A DNA stretch of 64,000 nt, taken from contig OU015322.1 of NCBI GenBank assembly GCA_907163225.1, positions 1,527,001 to 1,591,000 of the forward strand, given 5' to 3'. Below the pieces are notes generated by a model. That model saw only the letters and a program-made list of their open reading frames with translations. It made no database searches and was not told the DNA's origin. The position numbers and the translations under genes are program-made. Positions within the stretch are counted from its first letter, which is position 1, and each line of letters begins with the position of its first letter. This DNA is from an uncultured Rhodocyclaceae bacterium. GTDB lineage: Bacteria; Pseudomonadota; Gammaproteobacteria; Burkholderiales; Rhodocyclaceae. This document shows positions 60,609 to 64,000 of the stretch, one piece after another.

Positions 60609-61010
60609 CTACTCATCGACGCGGCCACGCTGCAATTTGACCTGGCCGCGCTTGAGCTTGCTCTCAATGCGTTTTCGTTGAGAACTACGGCTGGGCTTGG
60701 TCGGCCGGCGCACGGTCGGGACAAAAGCAGCGGAAGCAATCAGTTCGCGCAGGCGAACCAGGGCATCTTCACGATTTCGTTCCAGGCTGCGGTGTTTTTG
60801 CGCCTTGATCACGATGATGCCGTCGCTGCTGATGCGCTGATCACGCATGACCAGCAGTTTTTCCTTTATTTGATCCGGCAGGGTCGACGCAGCGATGTCG
60901 AAACGCAAATGGATCGCGTTCGACACTTTGTTGACATTCTGCCCACCGGCCCCTTGGGCACGAATGGCCGTGAACTCGACTTCGTTTTCGTTGAGAACCA
61001 AGGGGGACAT
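60609..61010 (-). CDS. arfB: Alternative ribosome-rescue factor ArfB (peptidyl-tRNA hydrolase)
   Basis: This 133-residue protein has the GGQ motif in IRAQGAGGQNVNKVSNAIHLRF (about residues 17-38), which hydrolyses peptidyl-tRNA. The C-terminal tail is highly basic (RSSQRKRIESKLKRGQVKLQRGR) and enters the empty mRNA channel of stalled ribosomes. It lacks the codon-recognition domains of RF1/RF2. The length and the NEVEFTAIRAQGAGGQ start match ArfB/YaeJ. Confidence 0.94.
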   Translation of the reverse strand: MSPLVLNENEVEFTAIRAQGAGGQNVNKVSNAIHLRFDIAASTLPDQIKEKLLVMRDQRISSDGIIVIKAQKHRSLERNREDALVRLRELIASAAFVPTVRRPTKPSRSSQRKRIESKLKRGQVKLQRGRVDE

Positions 61011-61136
61011 AGTGATTTCGCTGACAGGTGACGGTGGAGATGAACCGGGCTTTTTTCCAGATACATCTTACTATTGGCAAGCGACATTCCGGAGTCCCTT
61101 GAGCCACAGCCGCTGCAAGCCGCCAGTCTTATTCTC

Positions 61137-61165
61137 TTGATTCTTATATTTACTCGTTGTATTAT
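61137..61165 (+). promoter_or_regulatory. Promoter of the riboswitch-subtilase gene
   Basis: TTGATT (61137-61142), 17 bp, TATTAT (61160-61165), placing transcription start at about 61172, immediately before the riboswitch. Confidence 0.7.
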
Positions 61166-61170
61166 TTTTC

Positions 61171-61288
61171 ACGATTTTGGCAAACCCGCGCGAAAGCCGG
61201 GGACGCAAAGCCACCGGGCTGACTGATGGAAAACGTTTCAACCATCAAATGCTAGCGGGGTTGCCGGGCAGCATCCTTCATCTGCCCG
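61171..61288 (+). ncRNA. Cyclic di-GMP-I (GEMM) riboswitch with expression-platform hairpin
   Basis: The aptamer carries the family's conserved blocks in order: GGCAAACC (from 61189), a GNRA tetraloop GAAA, GGGACGCAAAGCC (61200-61212), CCGGGCTGAC, and GCTAGCGGGGTTGCC (61251-61265). Downstream, CGGGCAG (61265-61271) pairs with CTGCCCG (61282-61288), which could compete with the aptamer's 3' strand. No T run follows, so control may be at translation or by alternative folding. Confidence 0.93.
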
Positions 61289-61331
61289 ACCGTCTCCTGA
61301 CTTGCGTGCTACAGCACCTTGGAGACCCGCA

Positions 61332-63626
61332 ATGATTACCCAACGTTTGACCCAACCACGGCTGTTCAAGCAATGCTCCCTTACCGTTCTGGTTGCGCTG
61401 GCCTGCAGCGCCTATAGCCAGCAGGCTGCAGCGCAAACTTATGCGCCCTGGCTACGCCAGATCGGCATCACCAACGCCATCGAGTCGGCCGCCAATTGGG
61501 GCAAGGGGCAAGTTCTCGGTGTGGTCGATACGGGCATCAATGCGACGCACCCGCAATTCGCTGCGGGACAGGTTTCGCAGGTGCTCAGTTCTTGTGCTGC
61601 GGTTTCATTCCGCTGCGCCAATGGCTTTGCCGATGACAACGGCCACGGCACGGCAGTGGCCAGCATTGCTGCCGGGAATCGGACTTCGCAATTCAGCAGC
61701 GTCACCGCCGGTGGCTACACGACGCTTGCCGGAAATTTCATCGGCGTCGCACCGGCGGCCAACATCGTTGCCGAAAAGGTACTAAATTCAGCGGGTTCCG
61801 GCTATTCGACGGATGTCGCCAATGGCGTGAGAAGGGCTGCTGATGCAGGCGCTGGCGTGATCAACGTTTCGATTACCTACAGCAATGATGCGAATACGGT
61901 TGCGGCCATCAACTATGCGGCAGCCAAAGGTGCCTTTATCGTCTGGGCCGGTGGCAATAGCGCACAGAATTTACTGGGCAATCTGAACACGTCCGGTCTG
62001 ACGCAAACGGCCATTCAGCATCTGGTATTCGCCGGCTCGGTGAATAGTGCCAGCGTCGCCTCCAGCTTTACCAACAAACCTGGAGCGGGATCATTGGTTA
62101 GCACCACGGGGGCAAAGACAAGCTATTCCAATCGCTGGGTCATGGCACCCGGTGAAGCGATTCTGGCGCCCTACACGGTCGCCGGCAACAACGCTTACTA
62201 CCTGTGGTCCGGCACCTCGATGGCAGCCCCTGTCGTCAGCGGCTCCCTGATGCTGCTGCAGAATGCCTGGCCCATCCTGAAAACCAGGGGAACAACGGCC
62301 GATCTGCTGCTGGCCACCGCAAGGGATTTAGGCACGGCTGGCGTCGATGCAACCTACGGCAAAGGCATCGTCAACCTGACGACCGCGTTCAATCCCTACG
62401 GCACCCTGAACGTCACCAAAGCCAATGGCCAGACGATTGCCGTCAGCTCGCTGACTGGCAGCCTGCTCTCCAGTGGCGCCCTCGGCTCCTTGTCCAGCAT
62501 ACAATCCAAGCTGGCCAACTACACCGCGTTTGACGGGTACGCCCGCAATTTCTCGGTGAATCTTTCCGGCTTGATCAAGGCACCGATCAGCAAGGCAAGG
62601 ACCAATCCCTTGCCGACCAACACCTACTCCGGCCCCCGAGTGATGAAATTCGCCGGCGGCGAGATGGCATTCGCCCTCGAGTCGGACGGCGGCGCCTTCC
62701 AGCATCTTGGCGAATTCGGTTACAACGCCGACCAGGCTCAAGCCCTGACTACCGGCTACACCTTATTCACCAGCAAGAGCGGCAGCGTTTCCGGCCTGGG
62801 CTATGGCGCCACCTCGTCGTATCCGTTTGCCAAGGCGCTCTATAATGACGACATGATTGCTCGCCAGATGAGTGATTTTGATGCCAGTAACGTCGGCAGC
62901 CTGGCCCAGGGTGGCTACCAGTTCAGCTACGGCACCAGTCTCTCGCCGGATCTGCGCATCGCCGCGACCTACTCTGCAACACCGGAAAGCTCAGTGCTGT
63001 CGCCGAATGCTGCGCAGAACAACCAGATCAAGTTCGGCCTCTCCTATCGCGTCAACAACCACGTCACTGCCGGCATGACTTACAGCAACGTGGCAGAGCG
63101 CAGTTCCCTGCTCGGCGCGGCTTACAACAGCGGCAGCATTCTGGCGCTGGGCCAGAATGCCACGGACGTTATTGGTTTTTCACTCGGATATCGGGTTGAC
63201 CGCAACAGCAGCGTCCTTTTGAACGCCGAGTTCGGCACCACCAAGGCTGGCAGCGGCGATGCCGGCAGCCTGTTCAGCGCCACCTCGACCATCCAGTCGC
63301 AAGCGTGGAGCGCAACTTACCTGCAACAGAATATCTGGAAGGCCAACGACCAGCTGGCAGCCAGCATCAAGCAACCGCTCCGCTTGAGTTCGGGCAGTGC
63401 CGCGATCACCACCGCCAGCGTCGATGCACAGGGTTTCGCCGTGTATGAGAATAGCTGGGCAAGCCTGGTGCCGGATGGACGTGAAATCGACCTGACCGTG
63501 AATTACCGGATGCCGACCAACAAGACCGACACGCTGACTCTCCAGGCCGCCTACCAGAAAGAGGCCCTGAACATCGCCGGCAGCAACAACGCGCAACTCG
63601 GGTTGATCTGGAACAAGCGTTTCTAA
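61332..63626 (+). CDS. Subtilisin-like (S8) serine protease with outer-membrane autotransporter-like C-terminus
   Basis: The 764 residues start at the ATG at 61332 with GGAG upstream. After a signal peptide (LTVLVALACSAYSQQAAA), the S8 domain (about 35-370) has D in VLGVVDTGINATHPQF, H in DDNGHGTAVASIAAG, N in the oxyanion loop (IVWAGGNSA), and S in SGTSMAAPVVSGSL. The C-terminal about 300 residues have the alternating pattern of a beta-barrel, ending in NAQLGLIWNKRF with a terminal phenylalanine as in outer-membrane proteins. The c-di-GMP riboswitch upstream ties it to the biofilm/motility switch. Confidence 0.88.
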   Translation: MITQRLTQPRLFKQCSLTVLVALACSAYSQQAAAQTYAPWLRQIGITNAIESAANWGKGQVLGVVDTGINATHPQFAAGQVSQVLSSCAAVSFRCANGFADDNGHGTAVASIAAGNRTSQFSSVTAGGYTTLAGNFIGVAPAANIVAEKVLNSAGSGYSTDVANGVRRAADAGAGVINVSITYSNDANTVAAINYAAAKGAFIVWAGGNSAQNLLGNLNTSGLTQTAIQHLVFAGSVNSASVASSFTNKPGAGSLVSTTGAKTSYSNRWVMAPGEAILAPYTVAGNNAYYLWSGTSMAAPVVSGSLMLLQNAWPILKTRGTTADLLLATARDLGTAGVDATYGKGIVNLTTAFNPYGTLNVTKANGQTIAVSSLTGSLLSSGALGSLSSIQSKLANYTAFDGYARNFSVNLSGLIKAPISKARTNPLPTNTYSGPRVMKFAGGEMAFALESDGGAFQHLGEFGYNADQAQALTTGYTLFTSKSGSVSGLGYGATSSYPFAKALYNDDMIARQMSDFDASNVGSLAQGGYQFSYGTSLSPDLRIAATYSATPESSVLSPNAAQNNQIKFGLSYRVNNHVTAGMTYSNVAERSSLLGAAYNSGSILALGQNATDVIGFSLGYRVDRNSSVLLNAEFGTTKAGSGDAGSLFSATSTIQSQAWSATYLQQNIWKANDQLAASIKQPLRLSSGSAAITTASVDAQGFAVYENSWASLVPDGREIDLTVNYRMPTNKTDTLTLQAAYQKEALNIAGSNNAQLGLIWNKRF

Positions 63627-63639
63627 ATTTTGGCGTTTT

Positions 63640-63678
63640 GGAGGCCTCTCCCTACCCCCGGGGCGAGGCCTCCTTTTT
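63640..63678 (+). terminator. Intrinsic terminator of the subtilase gene
   Basis: GGAGGCCTC/GAGGCCTCC stem with a T run, 13 bp after the stop codon. Confidence 0.92.
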
Positions 63679-63723
63679 ATTTGCGTTGCCAGCATTCCTG
63701 GCGAACCCAAGCCTGCATGAGAC

Positions 63724-64000
63724 TCAACGTTCGCTCAAACGCTTGCCGAATGACACGGCATACGCCGGCGAACGGAAGCGAAGAATGGGGTCGTCGCTGG
63801 GCTGTATGCCGTCGGCCATGATCAACGGATCGAAATTGATCGGCTCACAGGGAGCCCCTTTCTGCGGCTCGGCAGCCGTAATCGTCAGCGTTCCCGCCTT
63901 GATGCGCGGTCGCTCGGCTGGCCACAGCACCGTCGGATCATTTTCTGCATCGCCTGGTTGGCCGATCGTCAGCATCATGTCCCAACGCACCGGCCCCTGC
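63724..64000 (-). CDS. Catalase-family peroxidase, C-terminal end (partial)
   Basis: The last 91 residues of a gene that enters from the right edge. The reading frame is open up to base 64000, and the GTG at 63990 is an internal Val. The C-terminus GPVRWDMMLTIGQPGDAEND, LWPAERPRIKAGTLTIT, and DDPILRFRSPAYAVSFGKRL matches small haem catalase-related peroxidases (SrpA-like). The haem-ligand tyrosine and distal histidine lie outside the window, so activity cannot be judged. Confidence 0.82.
   Translation of the reverse strand, partial: QGPVRWDMMLTIGQPGDAENDPTVLWPAERPRIKAGTLTITAAEPQKGAPCEPINFDPLIMADGIQPSDDPILRFRSPAYAVSFGKRLSER

Overview
The window looks like chromosome of a betaproteobacterium in or near Rhodocyclales (Dechloromonas/Azonexus type). 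The evidence is the GC-rich coding style, the gene orders leuS-lptE-holA and rpsU-yqeY-dnaG-rpoD, the many chemotaxis and two-component proteins, a PEP-CTERM exoprotein and a c-di-GMP riboswitch. This placement is inference from protein character; there is no rRNA gene in the window to confirm it. Most of the window is core genome, with a few small AT-richer insertions near 24.8-26.9 kb, 39.4-39.6 kb and 46.2-46.7 kb.

Layout. 0-6 kb: the start of an Orn/Lys/Arg decarboxylase, dcd, the Mrp/ApbC Fe-S carrier, an orphan OmpR-type regulator and metG. 5.7-8.8 kb: a DnaA-box-bearing intergenic stretch, a small membrane protein, and a ribbon-helix-helix regulator divergent from a SulP-STAS anion transporter across a promoter filled with dyads, then phnA. 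8.9-18 kb: a five-gene leftward operon that combines DabA (DUF2309) and DabB with three further complex-I-like membrane subunits, probably a multi-subunit inorganic-carbon uptake machine. 18-21 kb: a peroxiredoxin, a DNA-binding/receiver protein of inverted architecture and a cytosolic chemoreceptor broken by a frame change. 21-25 kb: dnaE.

25-37 kb is accessory and metabolic: a two-TM SLATT-like protein and a lipoprotein hydrolase, a PEP-CTERM GDSL esterase, an enoyl-CoA hydratase, a sialidase-like protein with a membrane partner, a dual-receiver regulator, a WrbA-like flavoprotein and pirin beside a divergent LysR regulator, and an overlapping qor-TAXI-ParA operon. 37-51 kb is mostly housekeeping: uvrD, leuS-lptE-holA, proA, gcdH, ogt, xerD, ybaK, folB and plsY. 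51-54 kb is an oxidative-defence block: a possible 30-codon leader ORF, katG and tpx, with a possible OxyR site. 54-60 kb holds tsaD divergent from the macromolecular synthesis operon, followed by tRNA-Ile(CAU). 60-64 kb holds a small winged-helix protein, arfB, a c-di-GMP-I riboswitch controlling a secreted or outer-membrane subtilase, and the end of a catalase-family peroxidase.

The most interesting items are: (1) a dispersed repeat with core GGTCAACCGGAAAAAAC, seen in ten intergenic places and once inside dabA; (2) the expanded DAB operon, with a long palindrome between dabA and dabB and a SulP transporter next door; (3) the c-di-GMP riboswitch upstream of the subtilase; (4) the RHH/SulP divergent operator-promoter; (5) the frame-split chemoreceptor. 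Coordinates and motifs were read by eye; no database search was run.
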